Source: Cyanodermella asteris (Eukaryota; Ascomycota; Lecanoromycetes; Ostropales; Stictidaceae). From it: 64,000 nucleotides of DNA. Made by a program: the position numbers and the translations under genes. Shown one piece after another: positions 56,142 through 64,000 of the stretch. The DNA lies in the NCBI GenBank assembly GCA_900618795.1, contig UYJD01000014.1, forward strand, positions 880,930 through 944,929. The letters are read 5' to 3'. Each line of letters starts with the position of its first letter. The first letter of the stretch is position 1. The notes beneath the pieces were generated by a model. It saw only the letters and a program-made list of their open reading frames with translations, did not search any database and was not told where the DNA came from.

Positions 56142-58193
56142 TTAGACATTCTTTCCGCCGTCGACCTTGCCATTCATATGTCCGCTTCCCATGCTGAGCT
56201 TGCTAGCTCGTTTTTCGTCCTTGATCTTTTTTTGCTCCAAGCGGTGCTTCTCCTGCTCTTCCAATCCTGTCTTTGTTACCTCATGGCTTGTGCTCAATTT
56301 GTTCTGATCAATCATCAAACTGACAAGGAGACCGACGAACGCCACGCACGTATAGAAGATCCACATGTCCCGAAGCGCGGTGGTGTAAGCCTCATTGATA
56401 ATGTCGTGCTGGCTATCGGGCAGGTCTTTGATATATTGAGTGTTGGCGGCTGCGTCGCCTGCGCTGAGACGCCCTTGTGCCTGCGGATCGAGAGAGGATT
56501 CGGAGATGTATTTTGCGAGCTGATTCTGAAAGATGACGCCGCCAACGACAACGGATATGGCGGTACCCATGTTTCGTGTGAAACCGAATGTTGCTGTCGC
56601 AGACGCAATATCACGAGGGTTGAGTTTGGACTGCAGGGCGATCAGCGGGGCCTGGAAGTTGGGCCCCACGCCGATTCCTGCGATGATTTGGAAGATGATG
56701 ATTCTTGCCCAGCTGGCATAGGGCTGGTAGTTGATATAGAGGCCAAAACCGAGGGTCTGGAAGAACAAACCGAACCAGATGCAGCGCCTATACTGACCGG
56801 TTTTGCGAATTACTATACCAACGGCAGCTGAAACCAGGGAGAGCGGAATGACAAAAGGGAATGTGTAGACTCCAGACAAAAGAGGCGTAGTGCCTAGTAC
56901 AGCCTGGAAGTACAGAGGGAGGAAGTAGGAGCCAGAGATAAAGACAAACCCGTGACAGAAGCAAGTCAACAGGGCAGCGACGTTGTTGCGTTGGTTGAAG
57001 ATTCTTAGTGGCATGATAGGGTACTTTGGGACGAAAGCTTCGATGACGAAGAAAATACCGATAGCGACAATCCCAAAAACAGTTAAACAGATGGTGGTTG
57101 CGCTATTCCATGCAAACGTCACGCCTCCAAACTCCAGGCCGAGAAGCAGCATGACAGTGCCGCCAACAATCGTCAGTGAGCCCAGCCAATCGATCGCCCT
57201 GATGCCGTCTTTGAAGGATGTCTTCGGCGTATCGACATCGAGGAAGAACAGCAGCGCGAGGAATGCAGCTCCGTCGCAAGGCAGGTTGATGTAGAAACAC
57301 CATCTCCAGGTTACCAGCTGAGTGAAGACTCCACCAAGAACAGGCCCAAGGGCGCTTGCCAGGGCCCAAACCATACCGATTATGCCGAAGTACATACCTC
57401 GATCGCGCATACTGAAGAGATCGCTGATGCAAATTTGTGTCAAGGAGATCAGTCCGCCACCACCGATACCTTGAATGACTCTTCCGGCGATCAGCATGTT
57501 GATGTTATAGGCGACAGCGCATATGATGGAACCAACGAAAAAGACGACATTTGCGACCATAATGATAGGCTTGCGTCCCCAGATGTCACTGATCTTGCCC
57601 CATGACGGCGTCGAGGCAGCTGCAGCGAGTAGGTATGACGAACCAATCCAGGTGTAATCTGCCGATGATGCTTGCAAAGCCCCGGCGATGGTAGGCAGGG
57701 CGGTTGTAATGATGGTAGTATCGAGAGCTGCCAGGAACGTCGCCATACACAGCCCAAACATGATCAGAGCAGTCTTGCCCTTGCTTCGCACAGGCTTCTC
57801 TGGCGCCGCTGCATCTTTTCCGCCCTCTGCTTGTTCGCCATCGGAAGAGTGTGTAGTTGCATGTTCTTTCGCAGTGTCAGCACCTTCCAAGTTCGTCGCC
57901 TCCTCTTGACTTGTGTTCGTCCTTTGCGCGTTCTGGTCTACCGTCGTGGCATTTGTTGCACCTCCCATGACTCCTCCCTCAGCCACTGCCTCCATGGCCT
58001 TTGTTGATGGCTGCGCATGCTCAAGGGGTGTGTCGCCGAGCGTTCTTTGCTTCTCATCATGCGCCGAAGCTCCGCTGTTCGTCGGAGTCTCCGATGGCGT
58101 TTCTTGATATGTCTGTTGTGTTGTTGAGTCGACTTCCTGTTCAGAGCTCGGTGCGGTCCCGGTGAGAGGATGGTCGTCATTGGTTGACGCCAT
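56142..58193 (-). CDS. MFS drug/toxin efflux pump, DHA2 (14-TM) family
   Basis: 683-residue intronless plasma-membrane H+ antiporter. The cytosolic N-terminus is unusually long (about 140 residues), Thr/Glu/Ala-rich and low complexity. Helix 1 carries the 14-TM signature LDTTIITTALPTIAG; loop 2-3 motif A is GKISDIWGRKPIIM; motif B is GRVIQGIGGGGLISLTQI; motif C is LGPVLGGVF. Later helices include PFVIPLSLVSAAVGIVI. The C-terminal tail is Lys/Glu-rich. Relatives export toxins such as cercosporin, aflatoxin-pathway products or HC-toxin, and fungicides. No biosynthetic core gene lies next to it here. ATG 58193 is the first in frame. Confidence 0.92.
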   Translation of the reverse strand: MASTNDDHPLTGTAPSSEQEVDSTTQQTYQETPSETPTNSGASAHDEKQRTLGDTPLEHAQPSTKAMEAVAEGGVMGGATNATTVDQNAQRTNTSQEEATNLEGADTAKEHATTHSSDGEQAEGGKDAAAPEKPVRSKGKTALIMFGLCMATFLAALDTTIITTALPTIAGALQASSADYTWIGSSYLLAAAASTPSWGKISDIWGRKPIIMVANVVFFVGSIICAVAYNINMLIAGRVIQGIGGGGLISLTQICISDLFSMRDRGMYFGIIGMVWALASALGPVLGGVFTQLVTWRWCFYINLPCDGAAFLALLFFLDVDTPKTSFKDGIRAIDWLGSLTIVGGTVMLLLGLEFGGVTFAWNSATTICLTVFGIVAIGIFFVIEAFVPKYPIMPLRIFNQRNNVAALLTCFCHGFVFISGSYFLPLYFQAVLGTTPLLSGVYTFPFVIPLSLVSAAVGIVIRKTGQYRRCIWFGLFFQTLGFGLYINYQPYASWARIIIFQIIAGIGVGPNFQAPLIALQSKLNPRDIASATATFGFTRNMGTAISVVVGGVIFQNQLAKYISESSLDPQAQGRLSAGDAAANTQYIKDLPDSQHDIINEAYTTALRDMWIFYTCVAFVGLLVSLMIDQNKLSTSHEVTKTGLEEQEKHRLEQKKIKDEKRASKLSMGSGHMNGKVDGGKNV

Positions 58194-59364
58194 GCTGCGA
58201 GCGCCGCGGATCGGCAGCTTCTGTGCTTGTTCTAGAAAAGCTGCTCAAGCACGGCTGAAGGCGCGTGAAACAGTGCACGAAGGGCGTTTGGGTATATTTG
58301 ACAGGCGCGTTCGATAAGGGGGTAAACGAAGTTGAGACAAACGGTGACAACGAATATGAACAAATTCGCAGGAAGAAATTCGCTTCGATGATGCCGTCAA
58401 TGCCGGGTTGATCCAATCGTGCGGAACGGGCTGCGTCGGCAGAGTACCAGGGCCGGGAATCTGCTCTTTAGGACTTTTTGAGTATTGAGCGGAAAAGCAC
58501 CGCAAACAGCCAGCAAGCTCAGGTCGAGATGATATTTGCCAAACCTGGAACTAAATACTGCAGACTATGGTCATTCAAAATGAGACAGTCGTATTGTTGG
58601 CCTTTTCTTTAACCGATGCAATTTGGTCCGGATGGGCGCAAGCCAGGCGAAGCTTTTGAGCTCGGCATCTCGGCCTTAGCTTCAGATCCCCACGCTTCTT
58701 CAATGGTGACGCGATTGCAACGTGCAGGGAAGGCGCGATGCAGACCCGCCGGGTGGCCCCAGCTGACAGGGCCCGCAATCTGAGTGTCTCAGGGAAGGCA
58801 CGACCGCCCGAGCTCCTGCCAACGGCCAGTGTCCCACTTGACATCCGATGCGTTTCTCCTGTCGTGCCTCATGATTTCAAATGCAAGCTTCGCGTCGACT
58901 TGCTCATCGCCCAAGCTTAACCTTAAAATTACTAGCAATTGTCCGCTAGCGACTACAGATGGCGACCACGCGTAGTACAGACTCCAAGATGTTCCATTCG
59001 AGTGTTACGTCCAGCGAAAGCAAGGGCATCGCATGACGATGTCGCCACTCAGAGTTCGCCAAATGAGTCGGCGCCTGTGATTCGTCGGACCTGGCAACGA
59101 CTTATAATGAGTCACACCATGTGCGGATTTCTTGTCCATGTCCGAGAAGTCAGATGGGTGGTTCATCTTGGAGTTTGGCCGTTCATTTCACACGATGAGG
59201 CTAAATTATGGCAGAGCAAGCGAAATCGACACTCGAATCCTCTTCAGCTGGAGACACAATGATAGAAAGTCGGATTTAGCGTGACAGATATTGAACTATA
59301 TTACAGACGTGTATCCCTGTCGACTGTACTAAGATGAAGCTCGTACCTTTGACCTGTGTACACC
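58194..59364. other. Intergenic region
   Basis: 1.2 kb between MFS and NmrA-like genes on the same strand. No supported gene. Confidence 0.5.
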
Positions 59365-60282
59365 TCACTGCCCCTTCTTCACATAGGTACTCTGTCTAAT
59401 CCACGTTCTCAAATCTGTGACAGAGCGACCGGATGCTTTCAGTGCGCCAATGTCTCCTTTGAAACCCTCCTCACGATAAAACTTGAACATCTCGTTCATA
59501 TCATGACTGGCCCACAGCATGAAGCTTGCCAAGAAGCTGAATGTCGTGGGCAGATCTTTGCCCGTCTCCTCCTTGAAGATTGCATTCGCCTGCTCGTAAC
59601 TGAGCTCGTCTCCGACCAAACTTACCTTTGCGTTTGCCAGACTCTGTGCATTCGCCGTCGGCTTTGCAGGAATACCCATCAATGCGTCTGCAGCCCACTC
59701 CCCGATGTCTTTCGTGTCGACGACCTGGAGCTTTTGACCAGGTCGTAAGTTGTCTCGCCATGCTGTGTTGATCATTTTCGTGATGAATCCCCAGTCGAGA
59801 TTGTCCAAGAAGAAAACGGGCCTCAAGATCGTGTAATCAAATCCCTTCGCCTTGCTAACTTTCTGTAAATGCTGTTCAATCTCGTATTTGGTCGCAAAAT
59901 GCGGAACTTTGGTAGGTCCTTCCCCACCACGCTCGACACTGGCTTGAACGAACCGCTTCAAGCTTCCAGAGGCGGCTGCGGCATCGATCAGCCCGATTCC
60001 GTGCGGGACCTCTTGCTTCCCGGGGAGCTGCACGGCGAAGACTCCGGTCGGAGGAATTGGCAGGGATTCGAAGATGCTTTTTGGGTTATCGAAGTTTCCG
60101 CTGATGAGCTATATGGCGGGAGAACGTGAGGCGAGGCGCTTGGCGGAAGCTGAGGCCGGGTCGCGGGTCACGGCGTAGATGGCGTGGGTGGATGGCGAGA
60201 ACTGAGGGTGTGAGAGTAGAGATGTGATTGTGCTTCGACCTTGCTTGCCGGTGGCGCCTGTGATGAGAAAAGTGGTCGACAT
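59365..60282 (-). pseudogene. NmrA/HSCARG-like gene with in-frame TAG
   Basis: Continuous frame of 306 codons from ATG 60282 to the stop at 59365, interrupted by one TAG at 60109-60111 (codon 58). The protein is an NmrA-like (HSCARG-type) NADP-sensor or reductase: FLITGATGKQGRSTITSLL at the N-terminus, YAVTRDPASASAKRLAS as the NADP-discriminating segment, then after the stop LISGNFDNPKSIFESLP, AAAASGSLKRFVQASVERGG, TKYEIEQHLQKVSKAKGFDY, ILRPVFFLDN. Both halves are well preserved, so the stop replaces one residue at a variable position. A 63-nt 'intron' (GTGACC to ATATAG) could bypass it but would delete the conserved NADP segment, so I favour a nonsense allele. Confidence 0.82.
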
Positions 60283-61327
60283 TGTATTGCGTTGCGACTT
60301 TGCTTTAGATTTTATGGGAAATGTGATGTACAATTCTGGAAAAATCTTCTCTGAGTTGTTTTGAATGCAGGAAAAGTATCTGTTACACAAGCACTGTTTG
60401 GACTGATTCTCCTATACCTACATTGGGAGATGTTCGTGGGCATATATATCAAGCACGTCGCTGTCATGGAGCCAAAGCCTCAGTTGCGAAACACCGGCTT
60501 GATCAGCATATCAAAGAAGTCGGGGCAACTATACGCCACCGAGGACACCGAAAATCAGGTACGATCTCCACTCTAGCTCGTAGCAGCCGTTCCGAGCAAG
60601 CAAGGCAGGACATGATTTGATTGGAGTGGTCGTAGCTAAAGGGCGTCTCCAGCGCATGGAAGATTGGTGGTGCGGCAAAGCCGCTTCGGAGTCCGAGAGC
60701 TTGGCCCAAGCGCGCGATGGAAGCAACCATTCCGCACGCGTTTGTTTGCTGCTGCTGATATGAGTAGCTTTTTAGGTTGTCAATCGCACAGTACTTGATG
60801 GAATCTATGCACAACCCGATTCATGAAAGTGACTCTCTAGGTATGCTTCAAGGTGCTGATGGATCCTTCTCGCTGAGCCCAATCAACAGTCTGCTATGCC
60901 CTACCGCCACGAGATCGACTGTCTTTCATGACTGCAAGCAATTGTATGCCACGGTTGATGGCCATGTTTGGCTCAATAATAGAAAGAGAGAAACCACAAA
61001 GGCTTTCCGCAACGGCAATCTCGACGAATGTAACATTAAGAGCGCAGAGCCTCGTACTTTAGCAGATGAAAGTGCGGTAGACCGGATGAATGCACTCTCC
61101 GGCTGCGGTAGTGATGAGATTCTGTCTGTACTTCGCAAAGACCTGCCGGTCGCTCGTGTCATGAGCTGCAGTGTCCCCAGGGGAAGCATGGTTTACTACA
61201 ACAGGTCTTGTCCAAAGTCCTGATCACGTTAAGCTCGCTCAAACACAGCGAATACGAATGGGACTATCCGCAACATACCGCGACGCTCTATATCAATAGC
61301 GCATGAGGAATTCATGATGGCTCGACA
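60283..61327. other. Intergenic region
   Basis: 1.0 kb. A plus-strand frame opening at 60777 (first ATG 60798, stop 61223) has no recognisable features and no signal peptide; not called. Confidence 0.4.
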
Positions 61328-62364
61328 ATGGAAGGACAAAATACATTTCTTGACAGTTTCCAGCGTCGGACGACGTCTCCATTTGCCTTCCTCCGCTTAC
61401 CTCTCGAGATTCGTTTACTGGTCCGTTATGCTCTCGTGAAATCTCATGTACGACACGCTCATAACAAGCAGATATATGACCTCGTCTATGAGTTTTGAGG
61501 GTTGACGTCGTATACCGCGAGGACGTGTTCCTAACAAACGTCACCCCACGCCCAACATTCGCAACCTGCTACGCCGACGATTGCAAGGACCTCGAGCACC
61601 TCGACCGACCAAGCCCAAGTAACGAGAACGCCCCCTGGCTGCCCCCTCTCGAATGGCTTACGAAAGAGTACGAAACCCGCATCCTCGAAGACGAGTGCGA
61701 GAAGTGCCGTCGCCCGTTTACGAGGCCATCGCTTCTGCCGGTGTGCTGGGCCTGCTCTGGCGGTCGCCGTGCGCTTCTGTACGCGAGCCGGCAGATGTAC
61801 GCGGAATCTCGTGCGGAGCTCTACGAAAGGACCATTCCAACGTTCGATGACTTGGGCGGGTTCTATCTTTTCGTGATATGTGCCCGGTCGCAGGGGTATA
61901 TAAACCTAATTCGGGAGATTCAACTCGAAATCGGCTTCTCCGAGACGCAGTGGCCAGTTCTGTGGTCGGATCCGGATGACATCCTTGGGTTTGACGCTAT
62001 GTTCTGTCGGGCCTTTCCAGGGCTACAGAGGCTGCGGATGAGATTGAAGTCAACCCCCCCCCCCCCGACGCCGGAAGCATATGGATACATAGATGCCAGA
62101 GCTGCCGGTCAGTTACGAGAGGTGACCAAGCGCATGATTGTGGCGGTAAGGGGCTTTAGGAGTTTGGAAGTGACTGTGGATGGTCTTCTGGTGGACGAGA
62201 CTGCAAGACAGGTCGAGAGGGCCGTTGCGACATGTTTAGCTGCCGATTATGATTTTGAGCGGTCAGAACGAGAGGCGCTTCAAGGGGTCGAGCTGCAGTG
62301 TTTTTGGGCTCCTTGGGCAGGAAATCTGGTACACTGGACTGTATATATGGATGATTACTGGTAG
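61328..62364 (+). pseudogene. 2EXR-like protein, frameshifted
   Basis: Frame 1 runs from ATG 61328 to TGA 61496-61498 and encodes the family start: SPFAFLRLPLEIRLLVRYAL. The rest lies in another frame, 61498-62364 (VDVVYREDVFLTNVTPRPTF, CWACSGGRRALLYASRQMYA, GFYLFVICARSQGYINLIRE), with no early ATG. One missing base or two extra bases near 61495 would explain it. The only phase-correct intron I found (GTTATG...TATGAG, 68 nt) would remove coding-like sequence. It is paralogous to the next gene. The function of 2EXR-type fungal proteins is unknown. It also contains a 13-C run. Confidence 0.6.
62054..62066 (+). repeat. Poly-C tract (13 C) inside coding sequence
   Basis: Thirteen consecutive C residues encode the Pro run in STPPPPTPEA. 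At the present length the frame stays open to 62364; a change of one base would shift it. Confidence 0.95.
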
Positions 62365-62912
62365 TAGCCTTCTGTGAAAATGGCTGTCGACTACTATCGG
62401 ACTATAGCATGTCATGACAGGTGGGAGCTTCAGCGGGTGTGCCCCTGCAAAGCTGCCTGTTTCAGGGGGCCCACACCGGGAACACGGCGCCCCAGCCATT
62501 TCCCCAGCAGCTGCAACTTGACAAGCTTTTGCTCTCGCAATGACCCCAGCCTCACAAAGGAGTAATCGCTGCCGCAGTCTTTCCATCTCTGTAAGGCTAG
62601 AGACGGTCACGCCGCGGGAAGGCCCTAAGCCGGGCTCGTAGCGAGATGCAGGACTTGCGCTGCTGTTCACAGTAGCACCAGGCAGCCATCTCCAGCTGAT
62701 GTTGTACTTCTTCGATTTGAACTCAATCCCTCGGAGACTTCGGGACGACTTCTTCTCGACGCGCATTCTGACGTGTCCAGACTTACCATATCTGATCCTT
62801 GAGTAACTTTGTGGTCCAATAACGAGCGTGACGGAGCTCCCATATTTGGTTAAGAGCCATTGACGAGATTGGCCTACCCAGAGCACCAGCTTCGCGTCGA
62901 TTGACGGCGACC
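62365..62912. other. Intergenic region between tandem 2EXR-like genes
   Basis: 548 bp. Minus-strand frames here have no recognisable features. Contains the promoter of the second paralogue. Confidence 0.5.
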
Positions 62913-63953
62913 ATGCCTCCCTTTCCGTTCCTTAACCTACCTACAGAAATCCGTCGATTGATCTACACACATGCTTATCCTCCAAAAGAGATTGAAGTTG
63001 AGCCTTTGGGCGGCCGCTTCCATTCGCGTGCTCTTCGTGATGGGTCCGCAGAACAGACGGAGCTATTTGCTAGCGATATGGCATTTGGCGACAACGACGA
63101 AGAACACCCAAGCCGAATGGCTCGTCTTTTCGCCCAAAATCCGAATCCAGATGTGACGGTCTTTACCCGTATGCTTACTTGTTTGGGTCCTATTCCAGTT
63201 CCGCCGACAGCATCATTGGCTCGAGGCTTTACGAGACCACCGCCGGCCCCCTCAGCGGGACGAGTCGCGAAGGCCTTGATGTGTTCGAAATGTGGAGGAC
63301 CACGAGATCCAATAGACGAGGTTTCAGCGAGTAACGGTCAAAAGGGTGGGTCTGACGCCAACCCTCGGATGATCAGGGCCTCAAGGGGCCGATGTTGGGC
63401 GTGTATGGAGACTGGACATGGACTGCTCCATACGTGTCGTTTCGTCTTTAATGAATCAATCGACATATACTACGACCAAGTCCGGCCCTGGTTCAGCGAT
63501 AACGGTGCCCTGCTCCGTTTCGTGTACTGCGTCTGGAGCCACGGTCACGCATCCCTTGTCCGACAAATCGGGCTACGCTTCGGCATCATGTGGGCTACCG
63601 ATCTTCTAGCGGAGTGGCGAGACGGTGGTCTAAGATATGCGCTGCCTGGAGTCAGGACGATAACGGTTGATTTTCGCGGTAATTACCCTGATGATGATGA
63701 CGGCGAACTGCCCGACGTTGAGGAGTACCCATACGAACTCGAGGCGCTTGGGCCAGTTCTGGCCGGGTTCTATAAAAATGGTAAAGCGGATATCCAGGTA
63801 CAGGGATTGGCACTTCCAGAGACGAAAGTCTTGGTCTGCAAGACGATCAAGAGCGGTGATTTGACCGAGTGGAATGGGCACAACTTTCGGGCCGCAGCGG
63901 CAGCTGCGCGGGGAGAGGAGTATGTTGACTCGGAAATGGAGCAGGATGACTGA
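62913..63953 (+). CDS. 2EXR-like hypothetical protein
   Basis: 346-residue intronless protein starting MPPFPFLNLPTEIRRLIYTH, the F-box-like/2EXR N-terminal motif of large fungal paralogue families. A pair of CxxC motifs (MCSKCGG and CWACMETG) flanks a disordered insert (about residues 125-170) and could bind a metal. The central part HTCRFVFNESIDIYYDQVRP followed by RFVYCVWSHGHASLVRQIGL aligns with the upstream frameshifted gene (YASRQMYAESRAELYERT, FVICARSQGYINLIREIQL). The C-terminus is acidic. ATG 62913 is used, as the frame upstream opens with TTG. Molecular role unknown. Confidence 0.72.
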   Translation: MPPFPFLNLPTEIRRLIYTHAYPPKEIEVEPLGGRFHSRALRDGSAEQTELFASDMAFGDNDEEHPSRMARLFAQNPNPDVTVFTRMLTCLGPIPVPPTASLARGFTRPPPAPSAGRVAKALMCSKCGGPRDPIDEVSASNGQKGGSDANPRMIRASRGRCWACMETGHGLLHTCRFVFNESIDIYYDQVRPWFSDNGALLRFVYCVWSHGHASLVRQIGLRFGIMWATDLLAEWRDGGLRYALPGVRTITVDFRGNYPDDDDGELPDVEEYPYELEALGPVLAGFYKNGKADIQVQGLALPETKVLVCKTIKSGDLTEWNGHNFRAAAAAARGEEYVDSEMEQDD

Positions 63954-64000
63954 CAGGGATCTGTGCACGTAGTGAAGACTGTTAGCGACGGTATGGCGTC

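Noticed and set aside
60109-60171. 63-nt GTGACC...ATATAG segment as an intron bypassing the TAG in the NmrA-like gene
   Set aside because: The donor is poor and removal would delete the conserved TRDP NADP-binding segment, which is coding in all family members I know; a nonsense codon is simpler.
60777-61223. Plus-strand frame, first ATG at 60798
   Set aside because: Opens with a TTG-started extension, has no recognisable motif and no membrane or signal segment; evidence too thin for a gene.
1-64000. Transposon, CRISPR, plasmid or phage elements
   Set aside because: No transposase or reverse transcriptase motifs, long terminal or inverted repeats, or regularly spaced direct repeats were seen by eye.

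Overview
This 64 kb window looks like nuclear DNA of a filamentous ascomycete (Pezizomycotina). I favour a Dothideomycetes-type genome, but that is inference. The evidence is densely packed eukaryotic genes, short GT-AG introns (46-77 nt with CTRAY-like branch sites, plus one of 254 nt), and fungus-specific families: Zn(II)2Cys6 regulator, PTH11-like rhodopsin-domain protein, areA GATA-like domain, Tri12-type MFS, secretory lipase, 2EXR proteins. I recognise 25 genes or pseudogenes with reasonable support, plus one weak orphan ORF. No bacterial features, CRISPR arrays, rRNAs, convincing tRNAs or intact transposons were seen.

0.6-10.3 kb is housekeeping: the splicing kinase Prp4 (minus), the ribosome-associated TMA7, the Hsp90/Hsp70 cochaperone Cns1/TTC4, and INCENP (Sli15/Pic1) of the chromosomal passenger complex. 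12.4-15.0 kb holds a six-exon Zn2Cys6 transcription factor between two gene-poor intervals of about 2.1 kb. 17.2-25.5 kb is again core biology: zinc transporter Msc2 divergent from ALG1 (N-glycan assembly), then Ssf1 (60S biogenesis) divergent from Rrp3 (18S processing).

25.5-35.3 kb mixes accessory and core genes: a PTH11-like membrane protein, a small methyltransferase, a shattered questin-oxidase-like pseudogene, an MMT-type mitochondrial CDF transporter, and a GATA-like (DUF1752) protein whose domain appears only after joining three exons. 37.2-39.2 kb is a Mte1/Dbl2/ZGRF1-type DNA repair protein.

40.8-64 kb is accessory: a Tri12-like MFS pump, a CoA-transferase family III gene broken by one in-frame TAA, an isoflavone-reductase-like NmrA enzyme, a secreted lipase facing a secreted isochorismatase-fold protein, an F-box-like protein, a single-pass membrane glycoprotein, a 14-TM drug/toxin MFS pump, a second NmrA gene broken by one in-frame TAG, and two tandem 2EXR-like proteins. 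The first of these carries a frameshift and a 13-C run.

The main non-routine signal is the concentration of decayed or nonsense-bearing accessory genes (29.6-30.7, 43.5, 60.1 and 61.5 kb) beside intact core genes. I found no convincing new multi-gene system. The most testable oddities are the single-stop genes, a stop-free 63-nt intron in the splicing kinase Prp4, and the questin oxidase relic.
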